From a virus, in the IMG/VR virus record IMGVR_UViG_3300027659_000152, positions 1 through 29,575 of that record: 29,575 nt of DNA. One strand, written 5' to 3'. The notes beneath the pieces were generated by a model. That model did not search any database. It saw nothing but the letters and a program-made list of their open reading frames with translations, and was not told the DNA's origin. This document shows, piece by piece, positions 1 through 6,658 of this stretch (position 1 is its first letter; the number at the start of each line of letters is the position of its first letter). The translations under genes and the position numbers were made by a program.

Positions 1-215
1 GGTTTGGCGACCCGCGTGAAACGCACATTTTGGGTAAAAACACCCAACTTCCAAAACCAGAAGCAGACCAGGGTCGCCGTTTAACTTTGTTACGCGGCAA
101 GCACCTGCGGCTGCGCCACTTGCGCAAGCATCGTCTGATTCTTCTTCACAAGCGCGGATCCGTTCGGCTATCTTGTGTGCGTCGGAGGCAATCAAGCCCG
201 AGACCAAAACACACG

Positions 216-359
216 ATGAACGACAAATTCAGCATTACCCCCGAGTGGATCGGGCAAGACGGGAACCGTTACCGTAGCTTTCGCCGCTGGCAGGGCGATG
301 GCTGGACTCAAAGTTTTCTCCAGTGCTTCCAGCAGAATCGCTGGGTGACGCTTTACTGA
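216..359 (+). CDS. small hypothetical phage protein (47 aa)
   Basis: Predicted 47-residue basic, aromatic-rich protein (starts MNDKFSITPEWIGQDGNRY, ends WVTLY). I do not recognise it. The frame is open further left to the window edge, but that part is unnaturally arginine-rich, so I chose the ATG at 216, which follows an ACACACG leader also seen before the genes at 770 and 9002. It ends 3 nt before the lysozyme-like gene, so the two are probably co-transcribed. The 215 nt to its left contain no gene I can support. Confidence 0.5.
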   Translation: MNDKFSITPEWIGQDGNRYRSFRRWQGDGWTQSFLQCFQQNRWVTLY

Positions 360-362
360 GCC

Positions 363-746
363 ATGAAACGTTTACTGTTTCTCCTTACCCTGGCCGCAAC
401 CGTGCACGCCGCGCCGCCGGCTGCATTCTGGAAAGCGCTGCACCAGGTCGAGACTTCCGGCCGGCTTGGCGCCACGCTGGGCGATAACGGGCGCAGCTTG
501 GGGCCGCTCCAAATCTCCCGCGCCTACTTCGCCGATTCCAAGGTCGCCGGTAGTTACGAGCAGGTGGCCGATCTGCAGTTTGCGATCACGGTGGCATCTG
601 CCTACATGCGTCGCTACGAGCCCGAGGCATGGCACCAGGGCAACGTCGAGATCCTGGCGCGGCTTCACAATGCCGGTCCGAGCTGGCGCCGCAAGCTGGC
701 AGCTACCGATGCGTACGCGGCTAAGGTGCAACGCGCCATGCGCTAA
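363..746 (+). CDS. exported lysozyme-like / transglycosylase protein, putative endolysin
   Basis: 127 aa. Residues 1-17 form a signal peptide (MKRLLFLLTLAATVHA, likely cleavage after VHA), so the product is probably exported by Sec. The mature part has the layout of destabilase/i-type lysozyme-like or SLT-type muramidases: VETSG with a candidate catalytic Glu30, then GDNGRSLGPLQISRAYF (residues 40-56) and an LHNAGP motif (101-106) resembling the HNGGP motif of i-type lysozymes. It would cleave peptidoglycan in the periplasm, either as a SAR-independent secreted endolysin or in DNA entry. It is short for a complete lysozyme but has all the family landmarks I know. It lies far from the membrane-protein genes at the right edge of the window. 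The fold assignment is fairly sure; the role in lysis is inferred. Confidence 0.75.
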   Translation: MKRLLFLLTLAATVHAAPPAAFWKALHQVETSGRLGATLGDNGRSLGPLQISRAYFADSKVAGSYEQVADLQFAITVASAYMRRYEPEAWHQGNVEILARLHNAGPSWRRKLAATDAYAAKVQRAMR

Positions 747-769
747 TTTTTCTTAGTCACACACACACG

Positions 770-1435
770 ATGAATGCTAAAACATACCTAGTAAGAATCC
801 AAGGCAGCACACCGCTGCTTTTTCATTACGACAATATTCAGTGGGCTGCGCACATGGCCGAATGGAGCAGCGACCCGGCGAATAAAGCCAAAAGCATCGC
901 TGGCGATGATCGGTCCCCCGCTTTCCGCTGGATCGGGTGCCTGTATCACGACCAAGGGAAAGTGGTTATTCCAAGCGATAACCTGATGACCATGCTGCGC
1001 GAGGGTGGCGCACGGTGCCCGACCGGAAAGCGCGGCGCGACATTCAAGCGTCAAACTCAGTCTGGCATGGTGGTCGATCAAGCCGGCTGGGCCGTCGAGG
1101 TAAACGGAAAGACAATCGACTTTGGGCCTATCAAAGATCTGACCGAGGAGGCCGATTTCGCAAAGCACGAATCCTTTGTTCGTGGTCTTGGATTTGAGCT
1201 CTTCGTAAAACGTGCTCGGGTGGGCACAAGCAAGCACGTCCGCGTTCGTCCTCGGTTCAACACCTGGGCAGCTGAAGGCACGGTCACCGTCTTTGATGAA
1301 ACGATCAGCGAGCGCGTGCTCGCCGATATCGTGACCTACGGCGGGATGTATGCTGGAATCGGTGACTGGCGCCCATCTTCACCGCGGTCGCCTGGTCCGT
1401 TCGGTAAGTTCACCGCTATGGTCTCAATCGCATGA
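770..1435 (+). CDS. uncharacterised phage protein with TPLLFH and GIGDWRP motifs
   Basis: 221 aa. I recognise the pattern from many phage genomes but no function is known to me. The N-terminus is a beta-strand-like VRIQGSTPLLFHY (residues 8-20), followed by a charged helix region, a middle part with IPSDNLMTMLREGGA, and a C-terminus with GIGDWRPSSPRSPGPFGKF (about 196-214). The G-x-TPLL start and the glycine-rich GIGDWRP...GKF end remind me of RAMP/Cas7-type RRM folds, which bind RNA along a groove; this is a shape analogy only. It is first in the early region, overlaps the next gene by ATGA, and has a (CA)n leader without a Shine-Dalgarno sequence. Confidence 0.7.
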   Translation: MNAKTYLVRIQGSTPLLFHYDNIQWAAHMAEWSSDPANKAKSIAGDDRSPAFRWIGCLYHDQGKVVIPSDNLMTMLREGGARCPTGKRGATFKRQTQSGMVVDQAGWAVEVNGKTIDFGPIKDLTEEADFAKHESFVRGLGFELFVKRARVGTSKHVRVRPRFNTWAAEGTVTVFDETISERVLADIVTYGGMYAGIGDWRPSSPRSPGPFGKFTAMVSIA

Positions 1436-1905
1436 AGTCCAACGATCTATTCCTCGGCGGCGTACCAACAGAGCCGGACGTGAAAAAATTGTTGGCGATC
1501 TATGGGGTGCCAGCGATCGGAACGGAGCTAACCTATGAACAGGTGGCTGAAACGATCGGCACGCCGGTCAGATCCTACCGATTCCGCACGGTCACTTGGT
1601 CGTGGCGCAAGGTGCTCGATCGCCAACACAATCTGATTGTTGGCACGGTGCATGGCCGCGGCTTCGTGGTGCTCGACAATCAGAGCAGAGTGCGGTTTTC
1701 GGCTGGCCGATTCAAACGGGGTTTGCGTTCGGTTCGGCGCGCATCTGACGTTGCAGGCAGGACGGATCTGGTGGGCCTGACGCCAGAGGAACGTCGGTCG
1801 CGAGATCATATTGTGGCGACGGGATCGATGCTGCAGCTGGCAGCGGCGACAGAAGCGCGAAAGCTCAAACTCACGTTTGGCAACGTTCAACCGATCGGGC
1901 ATTGA
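1432..1905 (+). CDS. uncharacterised phage protein, possible HTH N-terminal region
   Basis: 157 aa, starting at an ATGA overlap with the preceding gene, so the two are probably translationally coupled. Residues 33-45 (LTYEQVAETIGTP) look like a winged-helix or HTH segment, followed by a basic, aromatic stretch YRFRTVTWSWRKVLDR. The C-terminal half carries LTPEERRSRDHI and an alanine-rich helix. I have seen this arrangement in other phage early regions, where it is usually left as hypothetical. DNA binding is plausible from the helix and the high arginine content but is inference. The noncoding pentamer array begins about 20 nt after its stop. Confidence 0.65.
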   Translation: MKSNDLFLGGVPTEPDVKKLLAIYGVPAIGTELTYEQVAETIGTPVRSYRFRTVTWSWRKVLDRQHNLIVGTVHGRGFVVLDNQSRVRFSAGRFKRGLRSVRRASDVAGRTDLVGLTPEERRSRDHIVATGSMLQLAAATEARKLKLTFGNVQPIGH

Positions 1906-1925
1906 TAAAGCTCGAACACGGAACG

Positions 1926-2079
1926 TGGCCTGGCGGGGCGTGGCTCGGCAAGGCCAGGCGCGGCGTGGCCAGGCGCGGCGTGGCGTGGCTAGGCGAGGCA
2001 GGGACCGAGGCGCGGCGGGGCTTGGCCTGGCGAGGCTCGGCATGGCCGGGCGAGGCCGGGCAGGGCATGGACCGAGCGG
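1926..2079. repeat. NGGCN pentamer array, two blocks each ending GGACCGAG
   Basis: The only intergenic stretch in the early region (1906-2107) is almost entirely built of 5-nt units with an invariant GGC core and variable outer bases. Block 1 has 15 consecutive units (1926-2000) and block 2 has 12 units in a shifted phase (2008-2067). Both blocks end in the same octamer, GGACCGAG (2002-2009 and 2069-2076), which suggests a block duplication followed by drift of the outer bases. All three forward frames stay open through it only because the units contain no stop codons. It separates a possible HTH gene from the recombination operon. I have an unverified memory of similar GGC-core pentamers near recombination genes of other prophages. 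Confidence 0.9.
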
Positions 2080-2107
2080 GAGCGGTTAAGTCCCGCACTA
2101 ATTTCTT

Positions 2108-2524
2108 ATGACCAACGAACAATACAACGAGCTGATCCTCGAGATCCGCGCCATCCGATCCGCGCTCAGTGATCGCATCAAGCCAGCTGCAACCGCAGCG
2201 GCTTTTAAACCCGCGGCAGCGAAGTCTGCCGACATTCCGCAGCCAACGGAGATCGTGGATAATCCGGGAGCCGTGCAGGTGCACTTTGGCAAGAACAAAG
2301 GCCGTCCGCTCGCGGATCTTGGCGCGAAGAGCGTCGAGTGGTACGCTCAAGAGCCCGAGCCACGGCTGCGCACCGATGGCTCGCCATTCCCGCCGCGAGC
2401 GGAGGATCTGCTGCTGCGCAACGCAGCGCGGACAATCGTCCATCAAAACCGCGGCACGCTGACCGGCGCCACCAAGCTCGTGCTGAAAGATGACATCAAC
2501 GTGAGCGAGCAAGTTCCTTTCTGA
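2108..2524 (+). CDS. phage protein with ExoX C-terminal-like domain
   Basis: 138 aa. The first 50 residues are a helix followed by an alanine/proline-rich linker. Residues 57-79 (VHFGKNKGRPLADLGAKSVE and following) match the FGK-x-KG-x-x-L-x-DL pattern of the small domain found at the C-terminus of exodeoxyribonuclease X and as a stand-alone phage or bacterial protein. No exonuclease catalytic residues are present. Next to the RecT-like gene (2 nt spacing) it may bind DNA or a partner in recombination. The start at 2108 is the first ATG after the pentamer array, preceded by a leader with no Shine-Dalgarno sequence. Confidence 0.6.
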   Translation: MTNEQYNELILEIRAIRSALSDRIKPAATAAAFKPAAAKSADIPQPTEIVDNPGAVQVHFGKNKGRPLADLGAKSVEWYAQEPEPRLRTDGSPFPPRAEDLLLRNAARTIVHQNRGTLTGATKLVLKDDINVSEQVPF

Positions 2525-2526
2525 CC

Positions 2527-3186
2527 ATGAACAACACACACGATACAACCGACGCGGCAGTGGTTAAGGCTACTGCCAATAAATCGCCAATCACCTTCGG
2601 GGATTCGGGCGTCAAACTAGCCAGCCTAGAGGACGCCTATCGATTCGCCAACGCGATCTGCGCAAGCGGCTTCGCGCCGCGAGGCATGGAAAAGCCCGAG
2701 GCCGTCCTGGTGGCGATCCAGCTAGGCGCTGAAATCGGGCTCTCGCCGATGGCTGCGCTGCAGAATACTGCCGTCATCAATGGCCGGCCGGCGATCTACG
2801 GCGACGCCGCTCTGGCACTCGTCCGCGGATCTGGGCTGCTCGTCTCTTACAAGGAAGAGGAGATCGGCGAGGCCGGCAGCGACGGCCACGGCTACCGGGT
2901 GACAGCGGTGCGCCAGGGCGAGCAGACTGCGGTTGAGACGTTCACCGTTGGCGACGCCAAGCGGGCGAAGTTGTGGGGCAAGTCTGGCCCGTGGACAGAT
3001 TACCCGAAACGCATGCTGCGGTTTCGTGCCCGGGGCTACGTCCTGCGCGATCTATTCGGCGATGTCCTCAAGGGACTGCGCACCGTCGAGGAAGCGCGGG
3101 ACATTCCGAGCGAGCCGATCAACGTAACGCCGCTTGCCGATAAGGTCGCCGGCGGGCTTTCGAGCCAGATTGGGGGTGCCGCATGA
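2527..3186 (+). CDS. RecT-like single-strand annealing recombinase
   Basis: 219 aa. Residues 30-95 show the pattern I know from one branch of phage RecT-family proteins: a helix with RFANAICASGFAP, then PEAVLVAIQLGAEIGLSPMA and LQNTAVINGRPAIYGDAALA. The later WTDYPKRMLRFRARGYVLRD segment (about 156-175) also fits that family. Such proteins anneal complementary ssDNA during phage recombination. A RecE-like exonuclease lies about 850 nt downstream, the partner expected for a RecE/RecT pair, separated here by three small genes. The C-terminus overlaps the next gene by ATGA. The family call is by pattern memory, so moderate to good confidence. Confidence 0.75.
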   Translation: MNNTHDTTDAAVVKATANKSPITFGDSGVKLASLEDAYRFANAICASGFAPRGMEKPEAVLVAIQLGAEIGLSPMAALQNTAVINGRPAIYGDAALALVRGSGLLVSYKEEEIGEAGSDGHGYRVTAVRQGEQTAVETFTVGDAKRAKLWGKSGPWTDYPKRMLRFRARGYVLRDLFGDVLKGLRTVEEARDIPSEPINVTPLADKVAGGLSSQIGGAA

Positions 3187-3479
3187 GCGCCGACGAACGC
3201 CGCGAGCGCGTGATCAGCTCCATCGTTGAGCAGTTCCGCAATCTACTCGAGACGCGATATCCGCAGATCATCAAGGCCGCTGCCGATACCTTCCAAGACG
3301 ACAGCGACGCCGCGGAGCCGACGTGCAAGGTGAACGCGCTGGTGGAGTGGGATGCGATGGCGCCCAGCACTAAGGTCGCCGTGCGGCTCACCTGGTCGGC
3401 GAAGTTTAAGGACGAGAGCGACGACATCGTGGACTTTGAGCAAGGCAAGCTGGCGCTCGGAAAGGATGAGACGCCATGA
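3183..3479 (+). CDS. small hypothetical phage protein
   Basis: 98 aa acidic protein, not recognised. The N-terminal half is helical (RERVISSIVEQFRNLLETRY); the C-terminal half has a beta-like section (CKVNALVEWDAM, KVAVRLTWSAKF). It overlaps the RecT-like gene and the following gene by ATGA at both ends, so it belongs to the recombination operon and is probably translated by coupling. The position between an annealing protein and an exonuclease suggests an accessory role, but nothing in the sequence fixes it. Confidence 0.65.
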   Translation: MSADERRERVISSIVEQFRNLLETRYPQIIKAAADTFQDDSDAAEPTCKVNALVEWDAMAPSTKVAVRLTWSAKFKDESDDIVDFEQGKLALGKDETP

Positions 3480-3781
3480 ATCTTGAAACCATCCAAGCGT
3501 GGATCGCCGGCCAAGAGTCTGCGACCATGCGCACGCACGCAGATCACTTTTCGCAGATCCGCCTGATCATCGAGGCCAAGACGGTGCGAATCTGGGGTTA
3601 TGGCGTTCGCGGGGACGAGCGGAACCAGTACCGCAGCGGCGACGGCGCCACGGTCGAGGAAGCGGTGGCCGCACTTGCGGCGCAATTCCCGAGCGGTCAG
3701 CAGCGCATCAACAAGCTGCGCGACCAGGCCAAGGATCTCTTGCGACAGGCTGCTGAGATCGAAAAGGAGACGGCCAGATGA
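3476..3781 (+). CDS. small hypothetical phage protein with C-terminal coiled coil
   Basis: 101 aa, not recognised. The middle has a beta-hairpin-like section (IRLIIEAKTVRIWGYG), and residues 75-101 (QRINKLRDQAKDLLRQAAEI) form an amphipathic helix likely to be a coiled coil. An AAGGATGAG sequence about 6 nt upstream could serve as a weak Shine-Dalgarno sequence, and the gene overlaps its upstream neighbour by ATGA. Probably a co-translated member of the recombination operon. Confidence 0.65.
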   Translation: MNLETIQAWIAGQESATMRTHADHFSQIRLIIEAKTVRIWGYGVRGDERNQYRSGDGATVEEAVAALAAQFPSGQQRINKLRDQAKDLLRQAAEIEKETAR

Positions 3782-4038
3782 TGAACTTCGACGCAATCGA
3801 GGCGCTGATCCGCAAGCACGCTCCTATCTATCTCAAGGCGGAGGAAGACGAAAAGCCAAAGCGCATTTGCGACTGGAAGCCGGGACCGTATCGACCGCCG
3901 ATCAGCCAAGCGCTTCGTGCCCAGATGAAGCAGATGCGGCGCGAGGGAATGACGATCGGTGACATTGCACGCGCCTGCAAAGTCACTTGGCGAACGGCCT
4001 GGAAGCATTCGAACATCAAGCAGGAGGCCCTCACATGA
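3778..4038 (+). CDS. small HTH protein (KHAP family, copy 1)
   Basis: 86 aa from a double ATG (3778 or 3781), with GGAG about 9 nt upstream. It begins with IEALIRKHAPIYL and ends in a helix-turn-helix-like segment MTIGDIARACKVTWRTAWKHS (about 59-79) preceded by RPPISQALRAQMKQMRREG. It shares this plan with the product of 5951-6205, so the two look like diverged paralogues. Likely a DNA-binding regulator or nucleoprotein; target unknown. Overlaps the exonuclease start. Confidence 0.65.
   Translation: MMNFDAIEALIRKHAPIYLKAEEDEKPKRICDWKPGPYRPPISQALRAQMKQMRREGMTIGDIARACKVTWRTAWKHSNIKQEALT
4022..4027 (+). promoter_or_regulatory. strong Shine-Dalgarno AGGAGG for the exonuclease
   Basis: AGGAGG lies 7 nt before the ATG at 4035, inside the end of the preceding gene. 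It supports the chosen start and shows that this phage can use classical ribosome binding sites at overlapping junctions, unlike most of its genes with separate leaders. Confidence 0.7.
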
Positions 4039-4871
4039 TCCAGGAATCAGGCAGCGCCTATCACGCTAACCCAGCGATCTCGCACTCTAAATTGGAGTGC
4101 TTTCGCCGCCGGCCGGCGCTTTACCATAAAAAGTACATCGCCAAGACCATCGCAGCGGAGGAGCCGAGCGCGGCTTTTCGCATCGGATCCGCGGTGCATT
4201 GCTCGGTGCTCGAGCCGGCCGAGTGGGCGCATCGTTATGCGATCAAGCCAGAGGGCATCGACCGCCGCACGAAAGAGGGCAAGGAACGGTGGGCGAATTT
4301 TGAGCAGCAGAACGGCGGCAAGACGATTATCGATCAGGACGAGTCAGCACTGGTGCTGCAGATGACGGATGCCGTGCGTCAGAATCCTCTGGCCGCGCAG
4401 CTGCTGGCCCGGGGCGTGCCCGAGGCGACCTGGCGAACTGGCGGCACCATGACCCTGCAATGCCGGACCGACTGGTTTAACCCCGACGGCTGCGAGCTGA
4501 CCGAGGGGCGCGCATACGTGGCCGATCTGAAGACCGTTGAGAGCCTGGACGACGAGACGTTTAGCAACTTCGAGCGTGCCGTTTTCCGGTTCGGCTACCA
4601 CCGGCAGGCTGGGTTTTATCTGCCGCTGATCTCTGAGCTCTGGGCAAAGCCGGTCTTTGATTTCTTCTTTCTGGCCGTGGAGAAGTGCGAGCCGTTTGGA
4701 GTCGCCGTGTTCCGGCTCACCGATGATGCGGTTTCGCTCGGCCAGGACGAGACGATTGCGGATCTGCGCGATCTGAAGCGGTGCATTGATTTCGATGTTT
4801 GGCCCAACATTGATGCCGTCGTGCGCGAGCTCGGCGTGCCGGCATGGTACGCGAAAGGAGGTGCACCGTGA
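4035..4871 (+). CDS. PD-(D/E)XK exonuclease, RecE/DUF3799-like
   Basis: 278 aa. The start at 4035 is chosen because AGGAGG (4022-4027) lies 7 nt upstream and the ATG overlaps the preceding stop. Key features: GSAVHCSVLEP (51-61, the G-x-x-x-H-x-x-x-LEP signature of RecE-like nucleases), a conserved Glu130 area, LQCRTDWF with Asp146, and VADLKT with Asp164 and Lys166, the core of the PD-(D/E)XK site, then YHRQAGFY (188-195) as the closing helix. Expected to degrade one strand of linear dsDNA and pass ssDNA to the RecT-like protein encoded upstream. Family length and motifs are complete. Confidence 0.85.
   Translation: MIQESGSAYHANPAISHSKLECFRRRPALYHKKYIAKTIAAEEPSAAFRIGSAVHCSVLEPAEWAHRYAIKPEGIDRRTKEGKERWANFEQQNGGKTIIDQDESALVLQMTDAVRQNPLAAQLLARGVPEATWRTGGTMTLQCRTDWFNPDGCELTEGRAYVADLKTVESLDDETFSNFERAVFRFGYHRQAGFYLPLISELWAKPVFDFFFLAVEKCEPFGVAVFRLTDDAVSLGQDETIADLRDLKRCIDFDVWPNIDAVVRELGVPAWYAKGGAP
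4854..4861 (+). promoter_or_regulatory. strong Shine-Dalgarno AAAGGAGG for a GTG start
   Basis: AAAGGAGG ends 6 nt before the GTG at 4868, within the exonuclease C-terminus. It decides the GTG start of the next gene against the longer frame that begins at 4844. Confidence 0.75.
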
Positions 4872-5248
4872 AAGGGACCGACATTTGCGACGGATTCGGA
4901 AACTCGTGGAGCCGCTGCAAGCTGGGCGATGAATGCGGTCTGCACGTCGTGCGGCCGGGCAAGGCTCAATGCTGGTGCCAAGATCAAGACGAGAGCCGCG
5001 CCCAGGTGCAGAGCGCACGCGAGGAGATTGCGACGCTGGAGGCGGACAACGAGCGGCTGCGGGAGGAAGTGAAAACGGCGAAGGTCGACCGCGATCTGGC
5101 TGGATGGGACGACTACGCCGTGATTGCAAAACTGAAGAGCGACAACGCCGCGCTGCGCGTGGCTCTCGAGGACATCATGACGGAAAGCGACGAGCAGCAC
5201 ATCTGGCGCATGGCGCGGGCCGCGCTGGAAAAGGAACTAAAGCCGTGA
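4868..5248 (+). CDS. hypothetical protein with Cys-rich N-terminus and coiled coil
   Basis: 126 aa from GTG 4868, which overlaps the exonuclease stop (GTGA) and has a strong Shine-Dalgarno sequence. The first 40 residues hold six cysteines (CDGFG, RCKLGDEC, QCWC) and may bind a metal ion. Residues 45-70 (AREEIATLEADNERLREEV) form a clear coiled coil, and a further helical stretch follows. No known family recognised; perhaps a scaffold or adaptor in the early region. The start and reality of the gene are well supported; the metal site is inference. Confidence 0.65.
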   Translation: MKGTDICDGFGNSWSRCKLGDECGLHVVRPGKAQCWCQDQDESRAQVQSAREEIATLEADNERLREEVKTAKVDRDLAGWDDYAVIAKLKSDNAALRVALEDIMTESDEQHIWRMARAALEKELKP

Positions 5249-5448
5249 AAGCCACGCTTGAATTCCAGCTTCCAGACGAGCGCGAAGAGCACATTCGCGC
5301 TGTTCACGCAGCAGATGCGTGGGCAACGCTCGACGATATCGACCAGGAGCTGCGGCGCATTCTGAAATACGGCAGCGAAATCACCCGGGACCAACTTGCG
5401 GAAACGATCCGCACTCAAATCAACGAACTATGCCAACGCATCACATAA
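5245..5448 (+). CDS. small conserved-type phage protein (67 aa)
   Basis: 67 aa from GTG 5245, overlapping the preceding stop, with AAAGGAACT a few nt upstream. It begins MKATLEFQLPDEREEH and continues with a helical DDIDQELRRILKYG. I know similar short proteins with an opening K-A-T-L-x-F-x-LP from many phage early regions, where they are unassigned. It overlaps the next gene by 19 nt in another frame. Confidence 0.65.
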   Translation: MKATLEFQLPDEREEHIRAVHAADAWATLDDIDQELRRILKYGSEITRDQLAETIRTQINELCQRIT

Positions 5449-5618
5449 TCATCGACGATCTGCAGGCCGAGCTGGACCGGCTGAAGCAGGAAAATCTAGA
5501 TCTGCGAATCGCGAATGACCGGCTGACCCGAGCGAACGCCCAGATCGTCCGCCTGGCCGCGGTGGCAGATCGTCACATCGCGGAACTGAAGGCACAGATA
5601 GTAGGGGGCAACAGGTGA
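5430..5618 (+). CDS. small coiled-coil protein (62 aa)
   Basis: 62 aa. Almost the whole length is a heptad-repeat helix (DDLQAELDRLKQENLDLRI, then NDRLTRANAQIVRLAAVADR), resembling a leucine zipper without a basic region. It begins inside the preceding gene and ends in a GTGA overlap with the next. Such small zippers can dimerise or partner other small phage proteins; no function can be assigned. Confidence 0.55.
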   Translation: MPTHHIIIDDLQAELDRLKQENLDLRIANDRLTRANAQIVRLAAVADRHIAELKAQIVGGNR

Positions 5619-5788
5619 GCATTACGAGCGCCATGATCCTGCTGGTCGGCGGAGGAACCCTCGCCCTGCTGCTTGGCATTCACATCGGCATCGAGATCGG
5701 CCGCGATCGCGAATGGTTCAACTCCATATTCACACGACATGACACAAACTCACAAACAACATCTCCGCGCAAGCGACGCCGCAATTAA
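5615..5788 (+). CDS. small single-span membrane protein (57 aa)
   Basis: 57 aa from GTG 5615 at a GTGA overlap, with a G-rich TAGGGGGC upstream. Residues 6-25 (AMILLVGGGTLALLLGIHIG) form one transmembrane helix, followed by a soluble tail ending in the basic cluster SPRKRRRN. By the positive-inside rule the tail should face the cytoplasm. The last 50 nt also encode the start of the next gene in another frame. It could be an inner-membrane partner of the early genes or a small toxin-like or holin-like peptide. Confidence 0.5.
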   Translation: MSITSAMILLVGGGTLALLLGIHIGIEIGRDREWFNSIFTRHDTNSQTTSPRKRRRN

Positions 5789-5954
5789 CGCGATGGTGCT
5801 GGACGGCACCGACCCCAAGCTGGTGGCCTACGCGCAAAACGTCTCGCTGGCTAAGGTCTACAAGAACATCAGCCGAATGCAGATGGCGAAAATGTATGTT
5901 TCAATAACAGAGCGGCACAAGCTGCTCGCATCACGGAAAGGGATTAACTTGTGA
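5739..5954 (+). CDS. small HTH-like phage protein (71 aa)
   Basis: 71 aa from ATG 5739, preceded by CACACGAC, a leader type seen elsewhere in this phage. The frame is open further left but the ATG gives a sensible protein. Residues about 25-45 (DPKLVAYAQNVSLAKVYKNIS) have helix-turn-helix spacing and the N-terminal half is helical. The first 50 nt overlap the membrane-protein gene in a different frame. Probably a small regulator; not recognised further. Confidence 0.55.
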   Translation: MTQTHKQHLRASDAAINAMVLDGTDPKLVAYAQNVSLAKVYKNISRMQMAKMYVSITERHKLLASRKGINL

Positions 5955-6205
5955 ACGTCAGCGAAACCATGCGCAGGATTGAATTCCTGCTAGAGAAGCA
6001 CGCGCCGCGAGATGCTCTGGCATTCGACATCGGCGACGCCATCAGATCCATGCCGAGAGACGGCAGGCGCCGGCCAATCACCGACGCACAAAAGGCCGAG
6101 GCCCGCCGGCTGCGGGTCGCGGGGTATTCTTACAAGCGCATTGCCCGCGCAATCAATGCCTCCGATACCGTCGTTTACCGTGTCATCACCGGAGCCCACC
6201 ACTGA
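5951..6205 (+). CDS. small HTH protein (KHAP family, copy 2)
   Basis: 84 aa from GTG 5951 at a GTGA overlap. Like the product of 3778-4038 it has IEFLLEKHAP near the N-terminus, an arginine-rich RRRPITDAQKAEARRLRVAG linker, and a C-terminal HTH (YSYKRIARAINASDTVVYRV). This HTH resembles the Hin/resolvase-type DNA-binding helix pair, in which IA and a V/T-V-Y-R-x recognition helix are common. Probably binds DNA; the two copies may read different sites. It overlaps the RusA gene by 26 nt if that gene starts at GTG 6180. Confidence 0.65.
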   Translation: MNVSETMRRIEFLLEKHAPRDALAFDIGDAIRSMPRDGRRRPITDAQKAEARRLRVAGYSYKRIARAINASDTVVYRVITGAHH

Positions 6206-6647
6206 CCTGCGATTTTGGATCCCAGGAGATCCCAAGGGCCAGCCAAGGCCGCGGGCCTTTGCGCGCAGGATGGGCGCCCGATTCGTGGCGCGCATGTATG
6301 ACAGCGATGCGGCCGACACCTGGAAGGCTGCCGTAGATGCGCAGCTGGCAGAGATTGCGAGAACGCATTCGCTGCAGCCGTTTGCCGGGCGCTGCTCGGT
6401 GATCCTGCAGTTCTACTTTCAGCGGCCGAAATCCCACTTGCGCACAAGTGGCATGCTGAAGGAACACGCGCCCAGTGCGCACACCAGCAAACCGGATCTC
6501 GATAATCTCGCCAAGTTGATCCTCGATCGGATTACGCGCAATGAGCGATTCTGGCGGGACGATGCCCAGGTGGACATGCTGATGATCAGCAAAGAATGGG
6601 CGCCGCCGCCGCAGGGTGGTGGCGTGCTCGTAACGATTAAAGACTGA
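6180..6647 (+). CDS. rusA-like: RusA-family Holliday junction resolvase
   Basis: 155 aa from GTG 6180 (ATG 6156 in the same frame is the alternative; both lie inside the preceding gene). WIPGDPKGQPRPRAF (13-27) is the opening strand and basic turn of RusA. SKPDLDNLAKLILDRI (103-118) holds the catalytic aspartates (106 and 108), and RDDAQV (126-131) with Lys138 in SKEW completes the site. RusA dimers cut Holliday junctions, here probably resolving recombination or branched replication products before packaging. It sits between the recombination genes and the primase-helicase, as is common in phages. Confidence 0.9.
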   Translation: MSSPEPTTDLRFWIPGDPKGQPRPRAFARRMGARFVARMYDSDAADTWKAAVDAQLAEIARTHSLQPFAGRCSVILQFYFQRPKSHLRTSGMLKEHAPSAHTSKPDLDNLAKLILDRITRNERFWRDDAQVDMLMISKEWAPPPQGGGVLVTIKD

Positions 6648-6658
6648 GACCGAAAAAA

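Noticed and set aside
1-215. Frames at the left edge: a possible gene end at 82-84, a frame open from the edge into 359, and an open reverse-strand frame
   Set aside because: All are short or of odd composition and cut by the window edge; none can be supported without more sequence.
733-751. GCGC-CAT-GCGC followed by TAATTTTTC at the lysozyme stop, as a terminator
   Set aside because: The stem is only 4 bp and overlaps the coding end; too weak to call.
1926-2079. CRISPR array
   Set aside because: Units are 5 nt with no spacers; there are no cas genes in the window.
1811-2111. Open frames running through the pentamer array on both strands
   Set aside because: The GGC-core units contain no stop codons in any forward frame, so the frames are by-products of the repeat; the predicted peptides are monotonous Arg/Gly/Ala/Trp.
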